A DNA stretch of 64,000 nucleotides from Promicromonospora sp049532985 (GTDB taxonomy: Bacteria > Actinomycetota > Actinomycetes > Actinomycetales > Cellulomonadaceae). Below, piece after piece: positions 27,745 through 36,793 of this stretch. A program made the position numbers and the translations under genes. The stretch is taken from NCBI RefSeq assembly GCF_049532985.1, contig NZ_CP186693.1:1302001-1366000 (forward strand), in the 5' to 3' direction. Numbering within the stretch: the stretch's first letter is position 1; every line of letters begins with the position of its first letter. Under the pieces are notes generated by a model. The model made no database searches, was not told the origin of the DNA, and saw nothing but the letters and a program-made list of their open reading frames with translations.

Positions 27745-27831
27745 ATGGCACGAGCGATGAACGGCACGGTGCGGACCACGCACGCCCGCTCCCTGTGTCG
27801 CGTCCCGCGGTGGTGTCCAGCCGGTCGCTGA
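27745..27831 (+). CDS. 28-residue Cys-containing leader peptide (upstream ORF)
   Basis: An ATG 6 nt after GGAGGGAG opens a 28-codon frame ending in TGA at 27829-27831. The peptide is basic, with two Cys codons in the motif SLCRVPRWC near its end. Short peptides with such Leu-Cys-Arg motifs are known ahead of sulfur uptake and luciferase-like monooxygenase operons in actinobacteria. In mycobacteria, Cys-rich upstream ORFs mediate cysteine-dependent attenuation. The strong ribosome site and position ahead of an unusually long leader support translation. Its role as a cysteine sensor is inferred. Confidence 0.6.
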   Translation: MARAMNGTVRTTHARSLCRVPRWCPAGR

Positions 27832-27994
27832 CCGCACCCGCCCGACCTCCGGCCCTGCGCTGCTGCTCCTGCCTCGCCCGGGCCCGCGCCCCACCACCCG
27901 CTCCACCGCACCTCGCCCCCCGCGTCACCCCGGTGACGGACCTTCGTGCACCCTCGCGCAGGTCCGCCTCGCCGTGCCCCGAGAGGACACCCAC
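27832..27994 (+). promoter_or_regulatory. Leader between upstream ORF and island binding protein
   Basis: A 163-nt untranslated, pyrimidine-rich stretch. It contains the hairpin CGTCACC-cc-GGTGACG (27923-27938) between the leader peptide and the first transporter gene, a possible attenuation element coupled to translation of the peptide. AGAGGA 7-8 nt before the ATG at 27995 is the ribosome site. Confidence 0.4.
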
Positions 27995-29785
27995 ATGGCC
28001 CCGCACCACTCTCACCACCTGAGCCGGCGGCCCGCCGCTCGCCGGCCCGCCCCGACGTCCGCCGTCCGGCAGCCCGCCGCGACGTCACAGGCCGGCGCCG
28101 ACCGCGCCGTCGCCGGATCCCCTGGCAGTCACGGCGCGCCGCGCCAGGCACCGCAAGGGTCCACCGGACGCCGTCGTGTCGCACCGGTCGTGACGACGGC
28201 CCTGGTCACCGGTCTCGTCCTGACCGGCTGCGCCGGACCGGGCGAGGCCGGAGCCGGCGGCACGACACCCGCGGACCCGACGCCGGGCGGCACGCTCCGG
28301 TTCGCGCTCGGCGCCGCACCGCAGGGTGTGGACCCGCAGCAGGTGGGTTCCAACGTGAGCATCTACGTGGCGCGCCAGCTCGCCGACTCGCTGACCGACC
28401 AGGACCCCGCCACGGGTGAGATCGAGCCGTGGCTGGCCGAGAGCTGGGACGTCAGCGACGACCTGACGCACTTCACGTTCCACCTGCGCGACGGCGTGAC
28501 GTTCTCGGACGGCAGCGCGCTGGACTCCGCGGACGTCCGGGCGAGCTTCGATGCGATCGCGGGCGACCTCGGGGCCACCGCACCGCTCGCGGCGAGCTAC
28601 CTGGCGGGCTACGAGCGGACCGAGGCGCCCGACGACCGCACCGCCACCGTCGTCTTCGACGCACCCAACGCGCAGTTCCTGCAGGCCACGTCGACGGTGT
28701 CGCTCGCGATCCTGGCCGAGGAGACCGCGCGGGCGGACCCGGCCGAGCGCCTCCAGGGCGACGTCGTCGGCTCCGGGCCCTTCGTGCTGGAGAGCTACAC
28801 GCAGGACAAGGGCGCGGTGCTGACCAGGCGCGACGGCTACGACTGGGCCCCTGAGCCGGCCGCGCACGCGGGCGAGGCGTACCTGGACCGCATCGAGTTC
28901 TCCGTGGTGCCGGAGTCCGGGGTGCGGGCCGGGGGACTCGCGTCCGACCAGTTCGACGCCGTCGGCGACGTGCTGCCGCAGGACGTGCCGCAGGTCGAGG
29001 GCTCGGGCGGCGCCGTGCTGACCCGCGCCAACCCGGGCGTGCCGTTCGTGCTGCAGCCCAACCTCACCCGCCCGCCGCTCGACGACGTCGAGGTGCGCCG
29101 CGCGCTCCTGCCCGCCATCGACCGGCAGGAGCTGGTCGACACCGTGCTGTCCGACGCGTTCGAGCCGGCCACCGGCATCCTCGCGTCCACGACGCCCGGG
29201 TACGCCGACCTGTCGGACCAGCTCGCCTTCGACCCCGAGGAGGCCGGGCGGATCCTGGACGACGCAGGCTGGGTGCCCGGCGAGGACGGCATCCGCGTCA
29301 AGGACGGCACGCCCCTGCAGATCGAGGTGACGTACACCCCCGTGTTCACCGGCAGCGGGCCGGTGCTGGAGCTCGTCGCCCAGCAGCTCCGCGCCGTCGG
29401 CGTGGACCTCACGTTGCGCCAGCTCACGGCCGCCGAGCAGACCACCGCCCAGGACTCCGGCGACTACGACCTCTACTACTACAACGTCACCCGGGCCGAC
29501 GCCGACATCCTGCGCACCCAGTTCTCCACCGCCCAGCGGAACCTGAGCCTGCGCGAGCCGGACGACGTCGTCGACCCGCTGCTGGACGAACAGCTCGGGG
29601 AGGCCGACCCCGGCGCCCGCGACGACCTGGTCGCGGACGCCCAGCGGGCGATCCTCGACGAGGGTCTCGCAGTGCCGCTGTTCGAGCTGGCCCAGTCGAT
29701 CGGGGTGCGCGGAGACGTGCACGGCGTCACCTTCGACGCCTCGTCCCGGCTGCTGTTCCACGACGCGTGGATCGAGCAGGAGTGA
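27995..29785 (+). CDS. Peptide-type ABC transporter binding lipoprotein
   Basis: A 596-residue solute-binding protein of the DppA/OppA family (SBP_bac_5). The first ~55 residues are an unusually long Arg/Ala/Pro-rich leader. RRRVAPVVTTALVTGLVLTGC then gives a signal with lipobox LTGC and lipid attachment near Cys76. The mature part starts GGTLRFALGAAPQGVDPQQV, as in this family, and runs through the LREGVTFSDG-like HLRDGVTFSDGS block. The ligand could be a peptide or another bulky organic compound. The island context suggests a sulfur compound. The start at 27995 follows AGAGGA; a true start further inside the long leader is possible. The stop overlaps the first permease ATG by 1 nt. Confidence 0.88.
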   Translation: MAPHHSHHLSRRPAARRPAPTSAVRQPAATSQAGADRAVAGSPGSHGAPRQAPQGSTGRRRVAPVVTTALVTGLVLTGCAGPGEAGAGGTTPADPTPGGTLRFALGAAPQGVDPQQVGSNVSIYVARQLADSLTDQDPATGEIEPWLAESWDVSDDLTHFTFHLRDGVTFSDGSALDSADVRASFDAIAGDLGATAPLAASYLAGYERTEAPDDRTATVVFDAPNAQFLQATSTVSLAILAEETARADPAERLQGDVVGSGPFVLESYTQDKGAVLTRRDGYDWAPEPAAHAGEAYLDRIEFSVVPESGVRAGGLASDQFDAVGDVLPQDVPQVEGSGGAVLTRANPGVPFVLQPNLTRPPLDDVEVRRALLPAIDRQELVDTVLSDAFEPATGILASTTPGYADLSDQLAFDPEEAGRILDDAGWVPGEDGIRVKDGTPLQIEVTYTPVFTGSGPVLELVAQQLRAVGVDLTLRQLTAAEQTTAQDSGDYDLYYYNVTRADADILRTQFSTAQRNLSLREPDDVVDPLLDEQLGEADPGARDDLVADAQRAILDEGLAVPLFELAQSIGVRGDVHGVTFDASSRLLFHDAWIEQE

Positions 29786-30753
29786 TGCTCGTCCACGTCC
29801 TGCGGCGGCTCGGCGGCGCAGCCGCGGTGCTCTGGGCCGCCTTCACGGTCTCCTACCTGATCCTGTACCTGCTGCCCAGCGACCCGGTGGCGATCATGCT
29901 CGACCAGGGCGCCGGGGGAGAGCGCGTGGACCCCGTCAGGGTGGCCGAGCTGCGCGCACGCCACGGGTTCGACCAGGGGCCGGTCCAGCAGTACCTCACG
30001 CTGCTCGGCCGCACCCTGACCGGCGACCTCGGCACGTCGATCAGCAGCGGCGCCCCCGTGGCCGGCCTCATCGCCGACGCGTTCCCGGAGACGGCGAAGC
30101 TCGCGGGCCTGGCACTCGTGCTCGGCCTGGCGGGCGGCGTCGGGATCGCGACGCTCGCGTCGTGGACCCGGGCCACCTGGCTGCGCGACCTGCTGCTGGC
30201 GCTGCCGCCGCTCGGGGTCGCCGTGCCGGGGTTCTGGGTCGGCCTCGTGCTGCTCCACCTGTTCTCGTTCACCTGGTTCCTGTTCCCGGCGGTCGGCAAC
30301 GAAGGATTCGCCTCGCTGGTGCTGCCGGCAGTCACGCTCGCCGTCGGGCTCTCCGCCGTCGTCGCCCAGGTGCTGTCGCAAGGGCTGCGCGAGGCGTGGC
30401 GCGCACCCTACGTGGAGACCGTGTTCGCCAAGGGGGCCGGACGAGGCCGGGTGCTCGGTGCGCACGTGGCGCGCAACGGCTCCCTGCCCACCGTGACGGT
30501 GCTGGGCGTGCTGGTCGGCAACCTGCTCGGCGGCACCGTGGTGGTCGAGACGGTGTTCTCGCGCCAGGGCTTCGGCCGGCTGGTCGAGAACGCGGTGACC
30601 ACGCAGGACATCCCCGTCGTCCAGGGGCTCGTGGTCGTCGCCGCCGCGGTGTTCGTGGGCACGAGCCTCCTGGTGGACCTCGTCCACCCGCTGCTGGACC
30701 CGCGGGTGCTGACCGGCGCCCGGCCCGCGGGCCCCGGACCCGGAGGTGCGTGA
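29785..30753 (+). CDS. Peptide-type ABC transporter permease 1 (DppB-like)
   Basis: A 322-residue inner-membrane permease of the DppB/OppB type. The first helix is close to the N-terminus (LRRLGGAAAVLWAAFTVSYL). The family loop is DPVAIMLDQGAGGERVDPVR, and the inner-membrane component block (SQGLREAWRAPYVETVFAKG) contacts the ATPase. It should pair with the second permease encoded next. CAGGAG directly precedes the ATG, which overlaps the upstream stop (TGATG). Confidence 0.92.
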   Translation: MLVHVLRRLGGAAAVLWAAFTVSYLILYLLPSDPVAIMLDQGAGGERVDPVRVAELRARHGFDQGPVQQYLTLLGRTLTGDLGTSISSGAPVAGLIADAFPETAKLAGLALVLGLAGGVGIATLASWTRATWLRDLLLALPPLGVAVPGFWVGLVLLHLFSFTWFLFPAVGNEGFASLVLPAVTLAVGLSAVVAQVLSQGLREAWRAPYVETVFAKGAGRGRVLGAHVARNGSLPTVTVLGVLVGNLLGGTVVVETVFSRQGFGRLVENAVTTQDIPVVQGLVVVAAAVFVGTSLLVDLVHPLLDPRVLTGARPAGPGPGGA

Positions 30754-31589
30754 TGAGCCCCGCACAGACCCGTGCCCTGCCCCGGGCCCTCGCCCGCCCC
30801 GTCACCCTGGGTGCGCTCGCCGTGGTCGTCCTGGTGCTGCTCTGGGCGGTCGCCCCCGGCCTGTTCACCGGCCACGACCCGGTCACCGGGGTCCCCGCCG
30901 ACAAGCTGCTCGCTCCCGGTGCCGGCCACTGGTTCGGCACGGACCACCTCGGCCGTGACCTGTTCGCGCGGACCGTGCACGGCACGAGCCTGTCCGTGCG
31001 CGCCGCGCTCCTCGCCATCGGCGTCGCGCTCGTGGCCGGGTCCGCCGCCGGGCTGGTCGCCGGCTTCGCGGGCGGTCCCGTCGACGAGGCGCTCATGCGC
31101 GCCACGGACGTGCTGCTGGCGATCCCCGGGCTGCTGCTGTCGCTCGCCGTGGTGACCGCGCTCGGCTTCGGCACCGTCAAGGTCGCGGTGGCCGTGGGCG
31201 TCGCGTCCGTGGCGACGTTCGCGCGCGTCATGCGCAGCCAGGTGCTCCGCGTGCGGCACGCCACCTACGTCGAGGCGGCGCGGCTGGCCGGCGCGAGCCG
31301 CGCCGCCGTCGTGCTGCGGCACGTGCTGCCCAACTCCGCCGGGCCCGTGCTGGCGCTCGCGGCGGTCGAGCTGGGTGCGGTGCTCCTGGCGGTGTCGGCC
31401 CTGAGCTTCCTCGGGTACGGGGCCACGCCGCCCACGCCCGAGTGGGGCTCGCTCGTGGCCGAGGGGCGCGACTACCTGGCCGTCGCCTGGTGGTACTCGA
31501 CGCTGCCCGGCCTGGTCATCGCCCTGTTCGTGCTCGCCGTGGGCGTGCTCGGCCGGGTGCTCGCCCGCGACGGAAGGACGGACCGATGA
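30753..31589 (+). CDS. Peptide-type ABC transporter permease 2 (DppC-like)
   Basis: A 278-residue permease of the DppC/OppC type. HWFGTDHLGRDLFARTVHGT is the family periplasmic signature near residues 59-78. The EAA-like loop RHATYVEAARLAGASRAAVV (near 168-187) docks onto the ATPase. Its ATG overlaps the preceding stop by 1 nt, and its stop overlaps the ATPase start by 4 nt. The four transporter genes are therefore one translationally coupled unit. Confidence 0.92.
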   Translation: MSPAQTRALPRALARPVTLGALAVVVLVLLWAVAPGLFTGHDPVTGVPADKLLAPGAGHWFGTDHLGRDLFARTVHGTSLSVRAALLAIGVALVAGSAAGLVAGFAGGPVDEALMRATDVLLAIPGLLLSLAVVTALGFGTVKVAVAVGVASVATFARVMRSQVLRVRHATYVEAARLAGASRAAVVLRHVLPNSAGPVLALAAVELGAVLLAVSALSFLGYGATPPTPEWGSLVAEGRDYLAVAWWYSTLPGLVIALFVLAVGVLGRVLARDGRTDR

Positions 31590-33364
31590 CATCGACGATG
31601 AGCGCCTCCACGGCCGGCGGGCTGTCCACGGACGACCGGCTGACGGAGGCCCGGCCCGCCGCCGCGCCGTCGGGCAGCCTGCTGCGCGTGCGCGGGCTGC
31701 GGGTCGCCTACGGCGAGGGTGAGGTCGTGCACGGCGTGGACCTCGACGTGCGTGCGGGTGAGGTGGTCGCCCTGGTGGGCGAGTCGGGCAGCGGCAAGTC
31801 GACCACGGCGCACGCCCTGATCGGCCTGCTGCCCGACGGCGGCCGCGTCACGGCCGGTCAGGTGCACCTCGCCGCGCCGCAGGCCGGGCCGGGCCCGCGC
31901 GCGACCGCCGGGGTGACGCTCACCGACCTGCTGCCGGACGCGTGGCGGCGCGTGCGGGGCGTGCGCGTGGGCCTCGTGCCGCAGGACCCGGGTGCCGCGC
32001 TGGACCCGGTGGTGCGGGTGGGCGAGCAGGTCGCGGAGGCCGTCGTGGTGCACGGGACCCCGCGCCGGGCGGCGCGCCGGCGAGCGGTCGAGATCCTGCG
32101 CGAGGTCGGGCTCGACCGCCCGGCCGCGCGGGCACGGCAGTACCCGCACCAGCTCTCCGGCGGCATGCGGCAGCGCGTCCTGGTGGGTATCGCGACGGCG
32201 TGCGAGCCGCAGCTCGTGATCGCCGACGAGCCGACGTCGGCGCTTGACGTGACCGTCCAGCGTCGCGTGCTCGACCTGCTCGCCGACCTCACGTCCCGCA
32301 CCGGTACCGCGGTGCTGCTCATCACCCACGACCTGGCCGTGGCCGCCGACCGCGCGGACCGGGTGGTGGTGCTCAAGGAGGGGCGCGTGGTGGAGGAGGG
32401 ACCGGCCGCGCGCGTGCTGGGCGCACCGGAGCACCCGTACACCCGCGAGCTGGTGGCCGCCGTGCCCGGCTGGAACCCGGCGCCCAGAAATACTGTGCCA
32501 AGCGCGTCCGCGCCGAACCCGGGCCACGTGCCGGACGGTCACCCCGTCGCCCCAGGTGACGCAGTCCGCCCCGACGACCCGTCGCCCGTGCTCCTGGAGG
32601 TCCGTGGGCTGGTCAAGGAGTTCCGCCTCGGCCGGCGGGAACGCCTGCGCGCCGTCGACGACGTGTCGTTCGTCGTGCCCCGCGGCTCCGCGTTCGCGCT
32701 GGTGGGGGAGTCAGGGTCGGGCAAGTCGACCACGGCACGGCTCGTGCTCGGCCTGGAGCGGCCCGACGCGGGCGCGGTCGAGCTCGACGGAGTCCCGGTG
32801 GGCACCGGCCGCGCCACCCGGCGGCGCACGCAGCTGGTGCACCAGGACCCGTACTCGTCGCTCGACCCGCGGTTCACGGTGTCCGCCGTGGTCGACGAAC
32901 CGCTGCGGGCGCACCGGGTGGGCGACCGGGCCGAGCGCCGGGACCGTGTCGCGCACCTCCTGGAGCAGGTGCACCTGTCGCCCGACCTGGCCGGACGCCG
33001 GCCCGCCGAGCTGTCGGGCGGGCAGCGGCAGCGGGTGGCGATCGCCCGCGCGCTGGCGCTCGACCCGGAGCTGCTCGTGCTCGACGAGCCGACGTCGGCG
33101 CTCGACGTCTCCGTGCAGGCGCGGGTTCTGGAGCTGCTGGCCCGCCTCCGCGCGGAGCGTGGCCTGACCTACCTGTTCATCTCGCACGACCTGGCCGTGG
33201 TGCGGCAGGTCGCCGACCACGTCGGCGTGCTGAGCGCCGGGCGGCTGGTGGAGCACGGGCCCGTCGGTCGCGTCCTCGATCACCCCGCCCACCCGTACAC
33301 CGCCGACCTGATCGCGGCGATCCCCGGTGCCGGCCGCGGCCGGCACCCCCAGCGGAAGGACTGA
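31586..33364 (+). CDS. Fused double ATPase of peptide-type ABC transporter (DppD-DppF)
   Basis: A 592-residue protein with two complete ABC ATPase domains in one chain. Domain 1 has Walker A GESGSGKST near residue 69, signature LSGGMRQR and Walker B LVIADEPTSALD. Domain 2 has Walker A GESGSGKST near 376, signature LSGGQRQR and Walker B LLVLDEPTSALD. In most peptide importers these are separate DppD and DppF proteins. The linker (about residues 295-330) is Pro/Asp-rich. Both sites look intact, so two ATPs per cycle are expected. It is coupled to the permease gene by a 4-nt overlap. Confidence 0.93.
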   Translation: MTSTMSASTAGGLSTDDRLTEARPAAAPSGSLLRVRGLRVAYGEGEVVHGVDLDVRAGEVVALVGESGSGKSTTAHALIGLLPDGGRVTAGQVHLAAPQAGPGPRATAGVTLTDLLPDAWRRVRGVRVGLVPQDPGAALDPVVRVGEQVAEAVVVHGTPRRAARRRAVEILREVGLDRPAARARQYPHQLSGGMRQRVLVGIATACEPQLVIADEPTSALDVTVQRRVLDLLADLTSRTGTAVLLITHDLAVAADRADRVVVLKEGRVVEEGPAARVLGAPEHPYTRELVAAVPGWNPAPRNTVPSASAPNPGHVPDGHPVAPGDAVRPDDPSPVLLEVRGLVKEFRLGRRERLRAVDDVSFVVPRGSAFALVGESGSGKSTTARLVLGLERPDAGAVELDGVPVGTGRATRRRTQLVHQDPYSSLDPRFTVSAVVDEPLRAHRVGDRAERRDRVAHLLEQVHLSPDLAGRRPAELSGGQRQRVAIARALALDPELLVLDEPTSALDVSVQARVLELLARLRAERGLTYLFISHDLAVVRQVADHVGVLSAGRLVEHGPVGRVLDHPAHPYTADLIAAIPGAGRGRHPQRKD

Positions 33365-33365
33365 C

Positions 33366-34238
33366 ATGACCGATCCCCGGAGCACGACGATCGCCACCGA
33401 CCTCACCGGCCCCGCCGCCCCGCCGGACCTGTCGGCGGCCGAGCGCGAGCACGCCGCGTGGCGCGCCGCTCGCGAGCGGAAGCTGCGCGAGCCCCACGGG
33501 TGGTTGAGCCCGGTCGCCCTGCTGTGGCCGACGTCGACGCCGCGCCCCCTGCCCGGCCTGCCGGGCGAATGGTGGGTCGCGGACGGCAGGCTGTTCACCC
33601 GGCCCACGGCCGGTGACTCGAGCGCGCTGGTGGGCGACCTGGTGCGCTACGGCGCCCCGACGTCGGTCGCCGTGGCCGAGGGACGTTCCCTGGTGCTCGG
33701 CACCTATCTGCCCGAGGGCCGGTCCGGCGCGGACGGTGAGCAGGAGGTGGCCGTCGAGGTGGTGCGCCGCACGGGCCGGTACGGCCTGCGCCTGCGCGAT
33801 CCCCAGGCCCCCACCCGTACCGGGTTCTCGGGCGTGCCCGCGTTCGCGTACGACCCGGCCTGGGTGCTGGACGTGCCGGTGCGGTGGTTCGACCGGGCCG
33901 TGAGCCTGACGGTCGGCGCGGCACAGCCCCGCCTCGTGCACCACGTCGAGGCCGTCGGCGAGGTGGAGATCGCGCACGACCACCTGCTGCTGCTGACCGG
34001 AACCCTCGCGCAGCCCCGGCTGCTGTTCACCGACGAGACGGACGGTGTGGCGCCGTGGCGGGTCCTCCGGGCCGGGGTGCCCGGCGAGGAGCCGGCGGCG
34101 TCGGACACGCTGCGCCTCGACCTGAACCGGGCGACCGCTCTGCCGTTCGCGTTCACCGGCTTCGGCACGTGCCCCGCCCCTGCGGCGGGCAACCACCTGC
34201 CGTTCGCCGTGCCGGCGGGCGAGAAGGCACCCCGATGA
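33366..34238 (+). CDS. DUF1684 family protein
   Basis: A 290-residue soluble protein with the hallmarks of DUF1684: KLREPHGWLSPVALLWPTST near residues 40-59 (after the HAAWRAARERK lead) and the C-terminal LDLNRATALPFAFTGFGTCP with AAGNHLPFAVPAGEK. No signal peptide. The family has no proven reaction but often lies beside luciferase-like monooxygenases and transporters. Here it sits inside such an operon, starting 1 nt after the ATPase stop. Its stop overlaps the GNAT gene by 4 nt. Confidence 0.88.
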   Translation: MTDPRSTTIATDLTGPAAPPDLSAAEREHAAWRAARERKLREPHGWLSPVALLWPTSTPRPLPGLPGEWWVADGRLFTRPTAGDSSALVGDLVRYGAPTSVAVAEGRSLVLGTYLPEGRSGADGEQEVAVEVVRRTGRYGLRLRDPQAPTRTGFSGVPAFAYDPAWVLDVPVRWFDRAVSLTVGAAQPRLVHHVEAVGEVEIAHDHLLLLTGTLAQPRLLFTDETDGVAPWRVLRAGVPGEEPAASDTLRLDLNRATALPFAFTGFGTCPAPAAGNHLPFAVPAGEKAPR

Positions 34239-34873
34239 CCACCCTGCCCCCGACGGCGACCACCGCGCCCCGGCCGCCCGGCCGCGGCCCGGTGGCGGAG
34301 GTGCGTGACGTGCACCTGTCGGACCCGCTGGTCGAACCGCTGCTGGCCGGGCTCTCGGCCGAGTACCGCGCCCGCTACCACGATCTCCTGACCGAGGAGC
34401 AGCACCGGGCGGAGATGGCGCACTACGCCGCCGCCGAGTTCGCCCCGCCGGTCGGGTCGCTGGTGCTCCTGCTGGAGGACGGCGAGCCGGTGGCGGGCGG
34501 CGCGTTCCGGCGTCGGCTGGAGCCCGAGCTGGGGGAGGACGCGCGCCTGGAGCGGCCGGGTACCCGCGACGCGGGCGGCGTCCCCGTGGTCCCGACGGCG
34601 GAGCTCAAGCGGATCTGGACGCACGCGGCGCACCGGCGGCGCGGGCTGGCGCGGCGGGTGCTGGGCGAGCTGGAGGCACGGGCCCGCGACCTGGGCTACC
34701 CACGGTTGTACCTGACCACGGGTCCGCGCCAGCCGGAGGCCGCCGCCCTGTACCGGTCCGCCGGGTACCGGCCGCTCACGGCGGCCGCGGCGGGCGAGCC
34801 GGTCGCCGCGCCGGACCTGGCGGGCGACGTGCCGTTCGGTCCGCTCCCGTTCGAGAAGTGGCTCACGGCATGA
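34235..34873 (+). CDS. GNAT-family N-acetyltransferase
   Basis: A 212-residue acetyltransferase. The acetyl-CoA binding motif A is AELKRIWTHAAHRRRGLARR (near residues 123-142; the RRRGLARR loop holds the pyrophosphate). The C-terminal motif B region ARDLGYPRLYLTTGPRQPEA and ALYRSAGYRPL follow. The acceptor is unknown. Placed between an amino acid type importer and flavin monooxygenases, it could N-acetylate an imported S-modified amino acid, as SnaA does in the Bacillus ytm operon. That is an analogy only. It overlaps both neighbours by 4 nt. Confidence 0.88.
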   Translation: MTTLPPTATTAPRPPGRGPVAEVRDVHLSDPLVEPLLAGLSAEYRARYHDLLTEEQHRAEMAHYAAAEFAPPVGSLVLLLEDGEPVAGGAFRRRLEPELGEDARLERPGTRDAGGVPVVPTAELKRIWTHAAHRRRGLARRVLGELEARARDLGYPRLYLTTGPRQPEAAALYRSAGYRPLTAAAAGEPVAAPDLAGDVPFGPLPFEKWLTA

Positions 34874-35967
34874 GCGCGGAGCTGGCCGAGGGTGAGTCGC
34901 GCCTCCTGTACCCGCCGCCGGGGCTCCCACCGGGTGCGGGCGGCCCGGCGGCGGCGGGCACCCCGGACGAGGACCTGCGCGTGGTGGGGGCCCGGCACCC
35001 GGGTCGCTGGGTCGCCACGGCCGTGGTCGGCGTGCTGCTGGCCATGGTGGTCTCGTCCCTGGTCACGAACGACCGCTGGGAGTGGGACGTCGTGGCCCGC
35101 TACCTCACGTGGCCCTCGATCCTGGAGGGTGCGTGGGCCACGGTACGGCTCACGGTGACGGCGTCGGTCGTGGGCTTCGCGCTCGGCACGGTGCTGGCCC
35201 TGATGCGGCTGTCCCGCTCGCCGCTGCTGCAGGCCGTGTCGTGGGCGTACACGTGGGTGTTCCGGTCGGTGCCGCTGCTGCTGCAGCTCCTGCTCTGGTA
35301 CAACCTCGCGTACCTGTACCCGGTGCTGAGCCTGGGCATCCCGTTCGGACCGGAGTTCCTGTTCTTCGACACGCTCGACCTGATCGACAAGTTCTGGGCC
35401 GCGATCCTGGGCCTCGGCCTGTCGCAGGCGGCGTACAGCGCGGAGATCGTCCGCGCCGGCATCCTCGGCGTCGACCAGGGGCAGCACGAGGCCGCCGCCT
35501 CCCTGGGCCTGCCGCGGCACCGCCAGGTGCGGCGCATCATCCTGCCGCAGGCCATGCGGTCCATCGTGCCGACGGCCGTGAACGAGGTGATCGGCCTGCT
35601 CAAGGGCACCTCGATCGTGTACGTGCTGGCGTACGGCGAGCTGTTCTACATCGTGAGCGTCATCTACGGCCGCAACGGCCGGGTGGTGCCGCTCCTGATC
35701 GTCGCCGCGATCTGGTACCTCGCGCTGACCACGCTCATCACGGTGGTCCAGTACTACGTCGAGCGGCACTACGCCAAGGGCGCGCTGCGCACCCTGCCGC
35801 CCACGCCGGTCCAGCGCGTGCGCTGGGAGCTCCAGGTCGGCTTCTCGCGCCTCACCGGCGCCCCCGTGCCCGACGGCGTCCCGCCCGCCCTGGCCGCGCG
35901 CGTCCGGGTCGGCCGGTGGGTCGCGCCGCGCACCACACCCACCGGACCGAAGGGAGGTGCCGCATGA
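34870..35967 (+). CDS. Amino acid ABC transporter permease
   Basis: A 365-residue permease of the polar amino acid (HisM/GlnP/TcyL) type. After a ~60 residue cytosolic lead comes the first membrane span. The family segment SILEGAWATVRLTVTASVVG starts the core near residue 83, and the EAA loop EAAASLGLPRHRQVRRIILP (near 207-226) contacts the ATPase. It probably acts as a homodimer, because only one permease gene accompanies the ATPase. There is a long cytosolic tail after the last span. It is coupled by 4-nt overlaps on both sides. Confidence 0.92.
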   Translation: MSAELAEGESRLLYPPPGLPPGAGGPAAAGTPDEDLRVVGARHPGRWVATAVVGVLLAMVVSSLVTNDRWEWDVVARYLTWPSILEGAWATVRLTVTASVVGFALGTVLALMRLSRSPLLQAVSWAYTWVFRSVPLLLQLLLWYNLAYLYPVLSLGIPFGPEFLFFDTLDLIDKFWAAILGLGLSQAAYSAEIVRAGILGVDQGQHEAAASLGLPRHRQVRRIILPQAMRSIVPTAVNEVIGLLKGTSIVYVLAYGELFYIVSVIYGRNGRVVPLLIVAAIWYLALTTLITVVQYYVERHYAKGALRTLPPTPVQRVRWELQVGFSRLTGAPVPDGVPPALAARVRVGRWVAPRTTPTGPKGGAA

Positions 35968-36728
35968 CCGGGGGGCTGCTGGAGATCCGGGGCGTGCACA
36001 AGTCGTACGGCCTGCTGGAGGCGCTGCGCGGCGTGGACCTGACGGTCCGGCCGGGCGAGGTCGCCGCCATCATCGGCCCGTCCGGGTCGGGCAAGTCGAC
36101 GCTGCTGCGTGCGATCAACCACCTGGAGAAGGTGGACCGCGGGTTCGTGTCCCTGGACGGTGAGCTCATCGGGTACGCCCGGCGCGGCAGCACCCTGCGC
36201 GAGCTCACCGAGCGGGAGATCCTGCGGCGGCGCACCCGCATCGGGTTCGTCTTCCAGAACTTCAACCTCTTCCCGCACCTCACCGTGCTGGAGAACGTCG
36301 TCGAGGCGCCGATCTTCGCCCAGGGCCGGCCCCGCGCCGAGGCCGAGGCGGAGGCGCGCGAGCTGCTCGCCCGGGTCGGGCTGGCCGACCGGGCCGGGGA
36401 CCGCCCCCGGCAGCTCTCCGGCGGCCAGCAGCAGCGCGTCGCCATCGCCCGTGCGCTCGCCCTGCGGCCCGCCGTCGTCCTGTTCGACGAGCCGACGTCT
36501 GCCCTGGACCCCGAGCTCGTGGGCGAGGTGCTCGGCGTCATCAAGGAGCTGGCCGGCACCGGCACCACGCTCGTCGTCGTCACCCACGAGGTCGGGTTCG
36601 CCCGCGAGATCGCGGACACCGTCGTCTTCATGGACGAGGGCGTCGTGGTCGAGCAGGGGCCGCCCGCCGACGTGCTCGACCACCCCGCCAACGACCGCAC
36701 CAGGGCCTTCCTGGAGAAGGTCCTGTGA
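35964..36728 (+). CDS. Amino acid ABC transporter ATP-binding protein
   Basis: A 254-residue ATPase of the polar amino acid uptake family. Walker A is GPSGSGKST near residue 39, the Q-loop is FVFQNFNLFPHLT, the signature is LSGGQQQRVAIARAL, Walker B is AVVLFDEPTSALDPE, and the switch His is in VVTHEVGFA. All catalytic residues are present. It partners with the permease upstream and the binding lipoprotein downstream. AGGGAGG lies close before its ATG. Confidence 0.95.
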   Translation: MTGGLLEIRGVHKSYGLLEALRGVDLTVRPGEVAAIIGPSGSGKSTLLRAINHLEKVDRGFVSLDGELIGYARRGSTLRELTEREILRRRTRIGFVFQNFNLFPHLTVLENVVEAPIFAQGRPRAEAEAEARELLARVGLADRAGDRPRQLSGGQQQRVAIARALALRPAVVLFDEPTSALDPELVGEVLGVIKELAGTGTTLVVVTHEVGFAREIADTVVFMDEGVVVEQGPPADVLDHPANDRTRAFLEKVL

Positions 36729-36793
36729 CCCTCGACCGCTGCCTGAACCCCGCCCCGACCCTCGCTCCGACCCCCGCCCCGAAGGGAACCACC

